Source of the DNA: Sphingobium wenxiniae
GTDB lineage: Bacteria; Pseudomonadota; Alphaproteobacteria; Sphingomonadales; Sphingomonadaceae
DNA: 64,000 bases
Direction of reading: 5' to 3'
Assembly: GCF_007830065.1 (NCBI RefSeq)
Contig: NZ_VLKK01000003.1
Location: forward strand, 1 to 64,000
Shown here: piece by piece, positions 35,220 through 45,517 of the stretch
Position numbering within the stretch: the stretch's first letter is position 1
Layout of the letters: the number at the start of each line of letters is the position of its first letter
Position numbers and translations under genes: made by a program
The notes under the pieces: model-generated
What the model saw: the letters and a program-made list of their open reading frames with translations, nothing else
What the model was told of the DNA's origin: nothing
Databases searched by the model: none

Positions 35220-36611
35220 TCAATAGGCGTTGCGATGGATCAGCACGTTCGCGGTGCCGATCAGGATCGCGATGTCCCGCATCAGGCTCCAGCCGTGCAG
35301 ATATTCCAGGTCCGCCTCCACCCGGTTCAATATGTCGCGCCGCGTTTCCGTCGCCCCCCGGAAACCGCGCACCTGCGCGAGGCCGGTGATGCCGGGCTTC
35401 AATGCGTGCCGGTGCCAATATTGCCGGTCGACCTGCCAGAAAAGCTGCTGTTCCGCCGTCGAGCCAAGCGCATGGGGACGCGGCCCGACGAGGCTCATCT
35501 CGCCTAGCAGCACGTTGATGAGCTGCGGCAGTTCGTCGATGCTGGTCCTGCGGATGAAACGCCCGACCCGCGTGATGCGATCGTCGTCGCGCCGCGTAGA
35601 AGCCGCGCCCGCCGCATCGCACTGCTCGACCTTCATGCTGCGGAACTTGAGAATATGGAACAGACGGTTGCCCCGGCCGATCCGCTCCTGCCGGAAGAAG
35701 ACCGGTCCCGGCGAATCCAGCTTGATGGCGACGGCTATGGCGATCATCAGGGGCATGAGGGCGATCAGGACCGGCACGGTGAGCGCGATGTCCAGAAGCC
35801 TCTTCTTCGCCCGGTTGGCAAGGTTCAGCGGTCCTCGAGCGACAACCAGCGTCGTGACGCCGCGGCAGTTCTGTACCGCGAGCGGCGCCATGGGCGCGAG
35901 TTCGGGCACCACGATTTCGCCCAGGATATTCGCGCCCTTGAGCATTTGCGCCCAGTCCGCCTTGCGTTCGGCAGGACAGGAGATCACGACCCGATCGAAG
36001 TCCCGCAGCACCATGCCCAGCCGGTGCAACATATAGGGATCGTCCAGATCTGCCTTGAGGCCGATGGTGGGAGCGTCCAGGATCACCATGCCGTTCACAT
36101 TTTCCGGGATGAAGCCTTCGTCGATGATCAAAAGCTGGGTGAAAAGATCATTGCCGAAATTTCGCCGGACAGTCCGCGTGATGAGGACCCGCTGGGCTAT
36201 CAGCAAAGTGCCGCTGCACACCAGTCCCGCCGCGATGCCCAACCGGGACAAGTTGCCCGTGGCCTTGAGCGAAAAGAGGACGAGCAGGAAAATGAGAAGG
36301 GTTCCGGCAAACGCCATCGCTACGCTGCGGCATGATGCCGTGCCGTGAGTCAGGCATCGCGGGTTGTAAGCCTGGCTGTGGAAGGCGACGAAACCATAGA
36401 CGACGATGCCGCCGCACAAGGGTTGCCACAGACCCGTCGACCAGACAGGGATGGAGGCTGTCTGCATTCCCAGGGCAAACCCTGCGGCCAGCGCTGCCAT
36501 ATCTGCAAGCAGCAGAAGCAGGCAAAGCCACAGCCGTGTGTTTTGCTGAACAGCGGCGGCGGCAGGCTGACGACCGGGAACTCCCTCGATCGCCAGATCG
36601 ATCTTAGACAT
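35220..36611 (-). CDS. Initiating undecaprenyl-phosphate sugar-phosphate transferase (PHPT)
   Basis: A 463-residue enzyme that puts the first sugar phosphate on undecaprenyl phosphate. Five N-terminal membrane spans lie between residues 25 and 155. A CoA-binding-like domain follows, and the catalytic bacterial sugar transferase domain (from about residue 260) includes KRLLDIALTVPVLI, FRQERIGRGNRLFHILKFRS, the DE pair in SIDELPQLINVLLGEMSLVG and KPGITGLAQVRGFRG. It is of the WbaP/WcaJ type, likely using UDP-glucose or UDP-galactose. The ATG at 36611 follows AAAGGG; the ATG at 36644 lacks a site. Confidence 0.93.
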   Translation of the reverse strand: MSKIDLAIEGVPGRQPAAAAVQQNTRLWLCLLLLLADMAALAAGFALGMQTASIPVWSTGLWQPLCGGIVVYGFVAFHSQAYNPRCLTHGTASCRSVAMAFAGTLLIFLLVLFSLKATGNLSRLGIAAGLVCSGTLLIAQRVLITRTVRRNFGNDLFTQLLIIDEGFIPENVNGMVILDAPTIGLKADLDDPYMLHRLGMVLRDFDRVVISCPAERKADWAQMLKGANILGEIVVPELAPMAPLAVQNCRGVTTLVVARGPLNLANRAKKRLLDIALTVPVLIALMPLMIAIAVAIKLDSPGPVFFRQERIGRGNRLFHILKFRSMKVEQCDAAGAASTRRDDDRITRVGRFIRRTSIDELPQLINVLLGEMSLVGPRPHALGSTAEQQLFWQVDRQYWHRHALKPGITGLAQVRGFRGATETRRDILNRVEADLEYLHGWSLMRDIAILIGTANVLIHRNAY

Positions 36612-36779
36612 CGGCAACCCTTTTTTTGTCAAGGCATCGGTCAACTACCAACCGCATGTATTGCGGCGGATCAGGCTGTCGGACATCCGCACCTATATTA
36701 ACCTAAAGCCATTTGACTTATGTTGCGCGGCAGCAGGACATAAATACATGGCTCTGACAATCGGCTGTGGGACATGCGG

Positions 36780-36831
36780 ACCCGGTTTTCCGACGATCCG
36801 TTGAAGACGGAAAAGCCGATTCGGACCGGGT
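36780..36831. promoter_or_regulatory. Nested inverted repeats upstream of the initiating transferase
   Basis: ACCCGG (36780-36785) pairs with CCGGGT (36826-36831), and inside it TTTTCCG (36786-36792) pairs with CGGAAAA (36808-36814). A T run follows on the plus strand, where no gene precedes it. On the minus strand it lies about 60 bases past the stop of the small membrane gene, so it may end the LysR transcript or act as a regulatory site before the exopolysaccharide promoter. Confidence 0.35.
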
Positions 36832-36893
36832 TTTTCGCAGCTGCGCTCGGTTATTCCCTTGTCGGCGTTCGATTTTTTGCTTCGAAGGCGCTA

Positions 36894-37124
36894 TCAGTGC
36901 GCGATAAGCCAGCCGATCAGCGCAAGAGCGGCGAAAAATGTCGCCGGTCCCGCCCAACGCGACAGGCGGGAGGCGAAATTGTCCAGCCTTGTCGCTATGG
37001 AAACGGGCTGCTTTTCCTGATCCGCGGACGCGTCGGCCTTCACGGTCCCATCCTGCCGAGGGCGTCGAAGAGCGACCGGGGCATCCGGGCTTTCATCGAA
37101 CGGAGGTGGAAAAAGTTCAACCAT
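36894..37124 (-). CDS. Small single-pass membrane protein overlapping the LysR gene end
   Basis: A 76-residue protein with an acidic, charged N-terminal half and one C-terminal membrane span after the motif LSRWAGPATFFAALALIG. Twelve of these 18 residues are identical in the small protein at 34898-35104, so the two share an origin or a function. The ATG at 37124 is within the last codons of the LysR gene (eight-base overlap), with AGGA six bases before it, so translation is probably coupled. No known family is recognised. Confidence 0.65.
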   Translation of the reverse strand: MVELFPPPFDESPDAPVALRRPRQDGTVKADASADQEKQPVSIATRLDNFASRLSRWAGPATFFAALALIGWLIAH

Positions 37125-38121
37125 CTTTCATCCTGGCGCAAATTTCATCGTGCCCGTCGAAGCAGAATAGCCTGTGTTCGGGAAAAGCGAAACCTTGCCC
37201 GCCGCATTTTTCTTTGAAGCAAAGTCGCTGCGATCCCCATTTGAGATTCGATCTAAGATTCCGCAGCGCGTCCGTCACCGCTTTCATAAGGGGAATGGGC
37301 GCGGTCAGGAGATGCTCGCTATCTGGAACCGCCGCCCACCCGATCGTTCGCTGAAGCGCAAAGCCGCTAAGACGGGGGCGCAAGACGTCCATGTGGCGAT
37401 AGCTTTCCGGCATGACGGTGACGCCCAAGGCTGCGGCGACCATCTGCATCACGCGCTCGTCATTCGTCGAGCGGAGGGCGAAATGAGGCCGTACGCCGCG
37501 TTCGGTGAAATGACGACTGATGTCGGACAGCGCCTCGCAATTGCGGCGTACGATCATGACGTCGTTGGCAAGCTCTTCCGCCGTGATCTCCTGCCTGTCC
37601 GCCAGCGGATGACCGGCGGGAATGGCGAGCGCGTAGCCTTCCGTGACGATCGGCCTCTCCGCAAAGCGGTCGCCGCCTCGCCCGACGAGCGACAGGGCCA
37701 GATCGATCCTGCCCTTCGCCAGATGGCCCGTCAGTTCGCGTTCGCTGCCGAAAACCAGTTCGAACCGCCAATCCTTTCGCGGCGCGGTCGACGCGATGGC
37801 CGATGCGATGAGCGCGCCGGATATGCTGTCCAGAACGCCCAGTCGCAGGGGAGGCAGATCGACCGCCTTGTCCATGGCCTGAAGCGCGAGGTTGAATTCC
37901 CGTTCGATGCGGCGGGCATGGGGGAGAAAGCGCGCGCCCGCGTCGGTGAGTTCGATCCGTTGGTTGGACCGGACGAAAAGGGGAAGGCCGAGCGTCCGCT
38001 CCATCTTGGCGATGCCGACCGACAGGGTGGGCTGGGACACGTGGCAATGGGCGGCGGCGCGGGAGAAGTTGCCCTGATCGACGACGGCGAGGAAATAGCG
38101 AAGGAGATAGCGATCCAGCAA
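37117..38121 (-). CDS. LysR-family transcriptional regulator, divergent from ivd
   Basis: A 334-residue regulator. The N-terminal helix-turn-helix reads RYFLAVVDQGNFSRAAAHCH and VSQPTLSVGIAKMERTLGLP; the effector domain follows with DLALSLVGRGG and VAAALGVTVMPESY. It has about 30 extra C-terminal residues ending HDEICARMKDG. I chose the TTG at 38121, which has GGAGG six bases before it; a frame from the ATG at 38163 lacks a site. Divergence from ivd points to control of leucine breakdown, although many such operons use a MerR-type regulator (LiuR). Its end overlaps the small membrane gene. Confidence 0.85.
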   Translation of the reverse strand: MLDRYLLRYFLAVVDQGNFSRAAAHCHVSQPTLSVGIAKMERTLGLPLFVRSNQRIELTDAGARFLPHARRIEREFNLALQAMDKAVDLPPLRLGVLDSISGALIASAIASTAPRKDWRFELVFGSERELTGHLAKGRIDLALSLVGRGGDRFAERPIVTEGYALAIPAGHPLADRQEITAEELANDVMIVRRNCEALSDISRHFTERGVRPHFALRSTNDERVMQMVAAALGVTVMPESYRHMDVLRPRLSGFALQRTIGWAAVPDSEHLLTAPIPLMKAVTDALRNLRSNLKWGSQRLCFKEKCGGQGFAFPEHRLFCFDGHDEICARMKDG

Positions 38122-38161
38122 GATATTCCTCCGAAGGACGATTATAGATTCTGTTAATAGC

Positions 38162-38181
38162 ATTGTTACCGAAATTTCAAT
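38162..38181. promoter_or_regulatory. Candidate LysR-type operator in the LysR-ivd gap
   Basis: ATTG (38162-38165) and CAAT (38178-38181) form an interrupted dyad with a 12-base centre, fitting the T-N11-A pattern of LysR regulators. It lies 40-60 bases from both divergent start codons. The inner bases are not symmetric, so this is a weak candidate. Confidence 0.3.
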
Positions 38182-38229
38182 TTTCCGATGGATGGGCCGC
38201 GCGCTAGGGTGGAGGCGAGGAGAGACGCG

Positions 38230-39371
38230 ATGACTGATTTCGACTTCGGCCTGGGCGAAACCGCCGACATGATCCGGGAGAGCGCGGCGCGGTTCGCGGC
38301 CGACCGGATCGCGCCCCTTGCGGCGGAGATCGACGCGAAGGACTGGTTTCCGCGCGATCTCTGGCCCGAAATGGGGGCGCTTGGCCTGCACGGGATCACC
38401 GTCGAGGAGGAATGGGGCGGCCTGGGCCTTGGCTATCTGGAGCATGTCGTCGCGCAGGAGGAAGTCGCGCGGGCCTCGGCCTCCATAGGGCTGTCCTATG
38501 GGGCGCATTCCAATCTTTGCGTCAATCAGTTGCGCCGCTGGGGCAATGCGGCGCAGAAGGCGGCATATCTGCCCCGGCTGATTTCGGGCGAGCATGTCGG
38601 CAGCCTCGCCATGTCGGAGGCGGGAGCGGGATCGGACGTCGTGTCCATGAAGCTGCGCGCCGAAAAGCGGGGGGACCGCTATGTGCTCAACGGCACGAAA
38701 TTCTGGATCACCAACGCGGCGGAGGCCGACACGCTGATCGTCTACGCAAAGACGGGCGAAGGATCGCGCGGGATCACGGCCTTCATCATCGAAAAGGGCT
38801 TCAAGGGCTTCTCCATCGGTCAGAAGATCGACAAGATGGGGATGCGCGGCAGTCCGACCGGCGAGCTGGTCTTCGACGATTGCGAGGTGCCGGAAGAGAA
38901 TGTCATGGGGCCGCTCGACGGCGGGGTCGGCGTGCTGATGTCGGGCCTCGATTACGAGCGCACGGTGCTGGCGGGGATACAGCTCGGCATCATGCAAGCC
39001 TGTCTGGACGTCGTGCTGCCCTATGTGCGGGAACGCAGGCAGTTCGGACAGCCCATCGGCGCGTTCCAGTTGATGCAGGCGAAGGTCGCCGACATGTATG
39101 TGGCGCTCAATAGCGCGCGGGCCTATGTCTACGCGGTCGCGAAAGCCTGCGACGCGGGCAGAACGACCCGCTTCGACGCGGCGGGGGCGATCCTGCTGGC
39201 GAGCGAGAATGCGATGAAGACCGCGCTGGAAGCGGTGCAGGCGCTGGGCGGCGCGGGCTATACGAAGGACTGGCCGGTCGAACGCTATATGCGCGACGCC
39301 AAATTGCTGGACATCGGCGCGGGGACGAACGAAATTCGCCGCATGTTGATCGGCCGGGAATTGATCGGGGC

Positions 39372-39375
<4 letters not shown>
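38230..39375 (+). CDS. ivd: Isovaleryl-CoA dehydrogenase
   Basis: A flavoprotein of the acyl-CoA dehydrogenase family that turns isovaleryl-CoA into 3-methylcrotonyl-CoA in leucine breakdown. The 381-residue protein has the signature [20 protein letters not shown] near residue 130, [19 protein letters not shown], and the C-terminal signature [20 protein letters not shown]. The isovaleryl-specific catalytic glutamate is in the [11 protein letters not shown] region near residue 240. It is the first gene of the ivd-mcc operon, after a GGAGGCGAGGAG site. Confidence 0.94.
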
Positions 39376-40972
<1,597 letters not shown>

Positions 40973-40973
<1 letters not shown>

Positions 40974-42817
40974 TGCCGATGATCCGTTCCCTCCTTATCG
41001 CCAATCGGGGCGAGATCGCCTGCCGCATCGTCCGCACCGCGCGGCGCCTGGGTATCCGCACCGTGGCGGTTTATTCGGACGCCGATGCCGGGGCGTTGCA
41101 TGTGCGCCAAGCGGACGCGGCCGTGCATATCGGGCCGTCGCCTGTCCGTGAATCCTATCTGCTGGGCGACCGGATCATCGCCGCCGCGCGGGAGACGGGG
41201 GCGGAGGCGATCCATCCGGGCTATGGTTTCCTATCGGAAAATGCGGACTTCGCGCAGGCGGTGATCGACGCCGGGCTGATCTGGGTCGGTCCTGATCCGG
41301 CGAGCATCACGGCCATGGGATTGAAGGACGCCGCCAAGTCCCTGATGAGCGAGGCGGGCGTGCCGGTGACGCCGGGCTATCTGGGGCAGGACCAGAGCGG
41401 GACGCGGCTGGCGGCGGAGGCGGACGCCATCGGCTATCCCGTGCTGATCAAGGCGGTCGCGGGCGGCGGCGGCAAGGGGATGCGGAAGGTCGATGGGCCG
41501 GGGGATTTCGCCGAGGCGCTGCTGTCGTGCCGGCGGGAAGCGGCTTCGTCCTTCGGCAACGATCAGGTGCTGCTGGAAAAATGGGTGACGAACCCGCGCC
41601 ATATCGAGGTGCAGGTTTTCGGCGACCGGCACGGCAATGTCGTCCATCTGTTCGAGCGGGACTGCTCGCTCCAGCGGCGGCACCAGAAGGTGATCGAGGA
41701 AGCGCCCGCGCCAGGCATGGATGACGCCACGCGGGAGGCGATCTGCGATGCGGCGGTCCGGGCGGCCAGGGCGGTGGACTATGTCGGCGCGGGAACGATC
41801 GAGTTCATCGCGGACGGTTCGGAAGGGCTGCGGGCCGACCGCATCTGGTTCATGGAGATGAACACACGGCTTCAGGTCGAACACCCTGTCACCGAGGCGA
41901 TCACGGGACAGGATCTGGTCGAATGGCAGTTGCGCGTGGCGTCGGGCGAGCCGTTGCCCCGCACGCAGCGGGAATTGTCGATCGATGGCTGGGCGATGGA
42001 GGCGCGGCTCTATGCCGAAGACCCGGCCAACGGCTTTCTGCCGTCCATCGGATCGCTGGAGGCGTTCGATCTGGGCGGGGGATGCCGGATCGATACGGGT
42101 GTGGAGCAAGGGGCGGAGATATCGCCCTTCTATGATCCGATGATCGCCAAGGTCATCGCCTATGGTCCCGACCGGGACGCGGCGCGAGAGCGGCTGGCGG
42201 CGTGCCTGAGCGATAGCGTCATCTGGCCGCTCAGGACCAATGCGGGATTTCTGGTGAAGGTGCTGGAGCATCCGGCCTTCGTCGCGGCGGATGTCGATAC
42301 GGGGCTGATCGGGCGGGAAGGGGACAGGCTGATGCCGCCGGAGCGGCCTTCCGAAGCGGCGCTGGAGGATGCGGCGGCGGCGTTAAGCTTCGGCGGCGGG
42401 CCTGGCGGGTTCCGGTTGAACGCGCCTGCGCGGCGGGAGGCGTCTTTCCTGCTGGACGGCGAGGCGGTGAGCGTCTCGTTCGATCCGGGCCGGGGCGGCA
42501 AGGCCGATGACGCGGTGTTGATCGCGGAGGGCGGGCAGGTCTGGCGGCTGTCGCAATGGCGCGTGGACGGCATGGCGGCCGGAGGCGCGTCCGATGGGCT
42601 GGTGCTCTCGCCCATGCCGGGGCGGATCATTTCGGTCGCCGTCGCGCAGGGCGGCAGGGTGGCCAAGGGTCAGAGGCTGCTGACGCTGGAAGCCATGAAG
42701 ATGGAACATGGGCTTGCCGCGCCCTTCGACGGGGTGGTGGCGGAACTCCATGCGGCGGAAGGCGGCCAGGTCAGCGAGGGCGCCTTGCTCGCGCGGATCG
42801 ACAAGGGAGAGGAATGA
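40973..42817 (+). CDS. mccA: 3-methylcrotonyl-CoA carboxylase, biotin-containing (alpha) subunit
   Basis: It carboxylates biotin with ATP and bicarbonate. The 614-residue protein starts RSLLIANRGEIACRIVRTAR, has the ATP-grasp motif AVAGGGGKGMRKV near residue 160, WFMEMNTRLQVEHPVTEAIT near residue 295, and the biotin attachment motif EAMKMEH with Lys576. The first ATG overlaps the mccB stop (TGATG); the ATG at 40979 is equally possible. The biotinyl domain is complete. It forms the carboxylase with mccB. Confidence 0.95.
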
Positions 42818-43269
42818 TGGCGGGGCGCTTTTTCGATCAGTGGCGGATCGGGGACCGGATCGCCCATGACATCCGCCGCACCGTGACGGAAACGGACAAT
42901 CTCCTCTTTTCAACGATGACGCATAATCCGCAGCCGCTGCATCTGGATGCGGAGGCGGCGAAAGCGTCGGAGTTCGGGCAGATCCTCGTCAACGGCACCT
43001 TCACCTTCGCCCTGATGGTCGGGTTGTCGGTCGGCGACACGACGCTGGGGACGCTGATCGCCAATCTGGGCTATGACAAGCTGGTCATGCCCAGGCCCGT
43101 GTTCATCGGCGACACTTTGCGCGCGGAGACGGAGGTGACGGCGCTCAAGCCCAGCCAATCGCGGCCCGGCGCCGGCATCGTCACCTTCACGCACCGCCTG
43201 CTCAACCAGCGGGACGAAATCGTGTGCGAATGCCTCCGCACGGTGCTGATCCAGGGTAGCCCGGACTGA
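42814..43269 (+). CDS. MaoC-family hydratase in the leucine operon
   Basis: A 151-residue hot-dog-fold protein. The hydratase-2 signature is seen in TMTHNPQPLHLDAEAAKASE, with the Asn/His pair (HNPQPLHLD) near the active site, and in ILVNGTFTFALMVGLSVGDT. It probably hydrates an acyl-CoA double bond. The place in the operon is that usually held by methylglutaconyl-CoA hydratase (LiuC, a crotonase), so it may substitute for it. No crotonase or HMG-CoA lyase is visible in the window. It overlaps mccA by four bases (ATGA). Confidence 0.85.
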   Translation: MMAGRFFDQWRIGDRIAHDIRRTVTETDNLLFSTMTHNPQPLHLDAEAAKASEFGQILVNGTFTFALMVGLSVGDTTLGTLIANLGYDKLVMPRPVFIGDTLRAETEVTALKPSQSRPGAGIVTFTHRLLNQRDEIVCECLRTVLIQGSPD

Positions 43270-43279
43270 AACGCCGGAT

Positions 43280-43291
43280 CGATATATATCG
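43280..43291. promoter_or_regulatory. Palindrome upstream of the formate dehydrogenase operon
   Basis: CGATATATATCG is a perfect 12-base palindrome about 140 bases before fdsG and 10 bases after the maoC stop. Its half-site is reminiscent of the TATATA of ModE operators, which would fit a molybdenum enzyme, but the spacing of a true ModE site is not present. It could bind another dimeric regulator or form the base of a small hairpin. Confidence 0.3.
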
Positions 43292-43431
43292 TGCGTGTGG
43301 CATCCGGCTGAAAATCGCTCTAAGGGAGCGCGGAAACCGTGCCTGCCCTTCGGCTTTCAGCCTGCTTGACGGGGATGATCTATCAGGGAGGGGCGGCTTC
43401 GATTTGACGATTCCGCTCGAAAGGAGCACCA

Positions 43432-43938
43432 TTGCATTCTTTGGAAAACCCCCGAGAGGACGCGACGTTGATCCGCCTGGAAGCGGCAGACGCATTGATA
43501 GCCCAATGGACGCGGCGCCATGGCGCGGCGCGTGACCAGCTGCTGCCGCTGCTGCATATGTTGCAGGAAGAAATGGGCTTTGTCGACGACGCGCTGGTCG
43601 CGCCGATTGCGGCCGCGTTCAACTTGAGCCGGGCGGACGTGCACGGCGTCGTCACCTTCTATCACGACTTCCGCCGTGTTCCGGCTGGACGCCATGTGGT
43701 GAAGATCTGCCGCGCGGAAAGCTGTCAGGCGCGCGGCGGGGCCGCGATCGAGGCGGCGGCGGCGGAGCGGCTGGGCGTCGCCATGGGCGGAACGCGCCGC
43801 GACGGGCAGGTGACGCTGGAGGCGGTTTACTGTCTGGGCCTGTGCGCCGTCGGCCCCAATGCGCTGGTGGACGGCAGGCCGGTGGCGCGGGTCGATGTGG
43901 GCAGGCTGGACGCCATCGCGCGGGAGATCGCCGCATGA
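43432..43938 (+). CDS. fdsG: NAD-dependent formate dehydrogenase, gamma subunit (NuoE-like)
   Basis: The electron-transfer subunit that carries a [2Fe-2S] cluster. The 168-residue protein is a NuoE/thioredoxin-like protein: helical PLLHMLQEEMGFVDDALVAP, GVVTFYHDFRRVPAG, and four cluster cysteines in CRAESCQARGG and YCLGLCAVGPN. The start is a TTG at 43432, supported by AAGGAG five bases upstream. It begins a four-subunit operon in the order G-B-A-D known from soluble formate dehydrogenases of Cupriavidus and Rhodobacter. Confidence 0.92.
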   Translation: MHSLENPREDATLIRLEAADALIAQWTRRHGAARDQLLPLLHMLQEEMGFVDDALVAPIAAAFNLSRADVHGVVTFYHDFRRVPAGRHVVKICRAESCQARGGAAIEAAAAERLGVAMGGTRRDGQVTLEAVYCLGLCAVGPNALVDGRPVARVDVGRLDAIAREIAA

Positions 43939-45512
43939 AACGCGTCTATGTCAGCCGGGACATGGCGTCCGTCGCCCTGGGCGCGGACGAGATCGCGCGG
44001 ACCTTGGCCCAGGCGGGATGCGACGTCGTTCGTACCGGATCGCGCGGGCTGTTTTCCATCGAGCCGCTGGTCGAGGTGGAAATGCCGGAAGGCCGCATCG
44101 GCTATGGGCCGGTCGGCGCGGCCGATGTGGGCAAGATCCTCGACGGGACGCATCCCCATCGGCTGGGCGATGTGGGGGCGCTGCCCTTCTTCGCGAGCCA
44201 GCAGCGGTTCACCTTTGCCCGGTGCGGCATCACCGATCCGCTCAGCCTTGAGGATTATGCGGCGCATGGCGGCTGGCGCGGACTGGATGCCGCGCGGGCC
44301 GCCGCGCCGCAGCAGGTGGTCGATATCGTCAAGGCCAGCGGCCTGCGGGGGCGCGGCGGCGCGGGCTTTCCCACCGGGATCAAGTGGCAGACGGTGCTGG
44401 ACGCGCCCGACGGTCCCAGGTTCATCGTCTGCAACGCGGACGAAGGCGACAGCGGCACCTTCGCCGACCGCATGTTGATGGAGGGCGACCCCTATTGCCT
44501 GATCGAAGGCATGGCGATTGCCGCGCATGCCGTGGGGGCATCGCGCGGCTATATCTATATCCGCAGCGAATATCCCTTCGCCATCGACACCATGCGCGCG
44601 GCCATCGACCGGGCGGCTGGCCGGATCGCGCCGTTCGTCATCGAAGTGCGGGCGGGCGCGGGCGCCTATGTCTGCGGCGAGGAGACGGCGCTGCTCGACA
44701 GTATCGAGGGGAAACGCGGTCAGGTGCGCGCCAAGCCGCCGCTGCCGGCGCTCAAGGGGCTGTTCGGCAAGCCGACCGTCATCAACAATGTGCTGTCGCT
44801 GGCGGCGGTGCCGTTCATCCTCGCGGAGGGCGCGCAAGCCTATGCCGATGTGGGTTTCGGCCGTTCGCGCGGGACGATGCCGGTGCAGCTTGCGGGCAAT
44901 GTGAAGCATGGCGGCCTGTATGAAGTCGGCTTCGGCATCACCCTGGGCGAACTCGTGAACGACATAGGCGGCGGCACGGAAAGCGGCCGCCCGGTGCGCG
45001 CCGTGCAGGTGGGCGGGCCGCTGGGCGCTTATTTCCCGCCGTCCATGTTCCATCTGCCCTTCGACTATGAAGCCTTCGCGCAGGCGGGCGGGCTGATCGG
45101 CCATGCGGGCATCACCGTGTTCGACGACACCGCCGACATGGCGCAGATGGCGCGCTTTGCAATGGAGTTCTGCGCGGTGGAAAGCTGCGGCAAGTGCACG
45201 CCCTGCCGGATCGGATCGACGCGCGGGGTGGAGGTGATGGATCGCATCATCGCGGCGCGCGATGCGGCCCCCGTCGCGGCGGAAGGCGCGGCGGGCGGCT
45301 ATCTGGGCGAGGCGCTCCATTCGCGCGCGCCGTCGCGTATCGATACGGGGATCGAGGCGCAGACGGCCCTGCTGCGCGATCTGTGCGACACGATGAAATT
45401 CGGGTCGCTCTGCGCGCTGGGCGGGTTCACCCCCTATCCGGTGCTGAGCGCGCTGGATCATTTTCCCGAAGATTTCGGCGCACCGGCGCCCATCGAACAG
45501 GCAGCGGAATAA
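43935..45512 (+). CDS. fdsB: NAD-dependent formate dehydrogenase, beta subunit (NuoF-like, FMN and NADH site)
   Basis: It passes electrons through FMN to NAD. The 525-residue protein has an N-terminal thioredoxin-like domain, then the NuoF core with SGLRGRGGAGFPTGIKW (NADH/FMN site), VCNADEGDSGTFADRMLMEG, and the [4Fe-4S] cysteines in ESCGKCTPCRIG near residue 420 with a fourth in GSLCALGG. All residues needed for hydride transfer appear present. It overlaps fdsG by four bases (ATGA). Confidence 0.94.
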   Translation: MKRVYVSRDMASVALGADEIARTLAQAGCDVVRTGSRGLFSIEPLVEVEMPEGRIGYGPVGAADVGKILDGTHPHRLGDVGALPFFASQQRFTFARCGITDPLSLEDYAAHGGWRGLDAARAAAPQQVVDIVKASGLRGRGGAGFPTGIKWQTVLDAPDGPRFIVCNADEGDSGTFADRMLMEGDPYCLIEGMAIAAHAVGASRGYIYIRSEYPFAIDTMRAAIDRAAGRIAPFVIEVRAGAGAYVCGEETALLDSIEGKRGQVRAKPPLPALKGLFGKPTVINNVLSLAAVPFILAEGAQAYADVGFGRSRGTMPVQLAGNVKHGGLYEVGFGITLGELVNDIGGGTESGRPVRAVQVGGPLGAYFPPSMFHLPFDYEAFAQAGGLIGHAGITVFDDTADMAQMARFAMEFCAVESCGKCTPCRIGSTRGVEVMDRIIAARDAAPVAAEGAAGGYLGEALHSRAPSRIDTGIEAQTALLRDLCDTMKFGSLCALGGFTPYPVLSALDHFPEDFGAPAPIEQAAE

Positions 45513-45517
45513 GCATC

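Noticed and set aside
36774-37217. Plus-strand 147-codon frame upstream of ivd region
   Set aside because: It lies opposite the small membrane gene and the LysR gene end, has no site, and its product shows no pattern.
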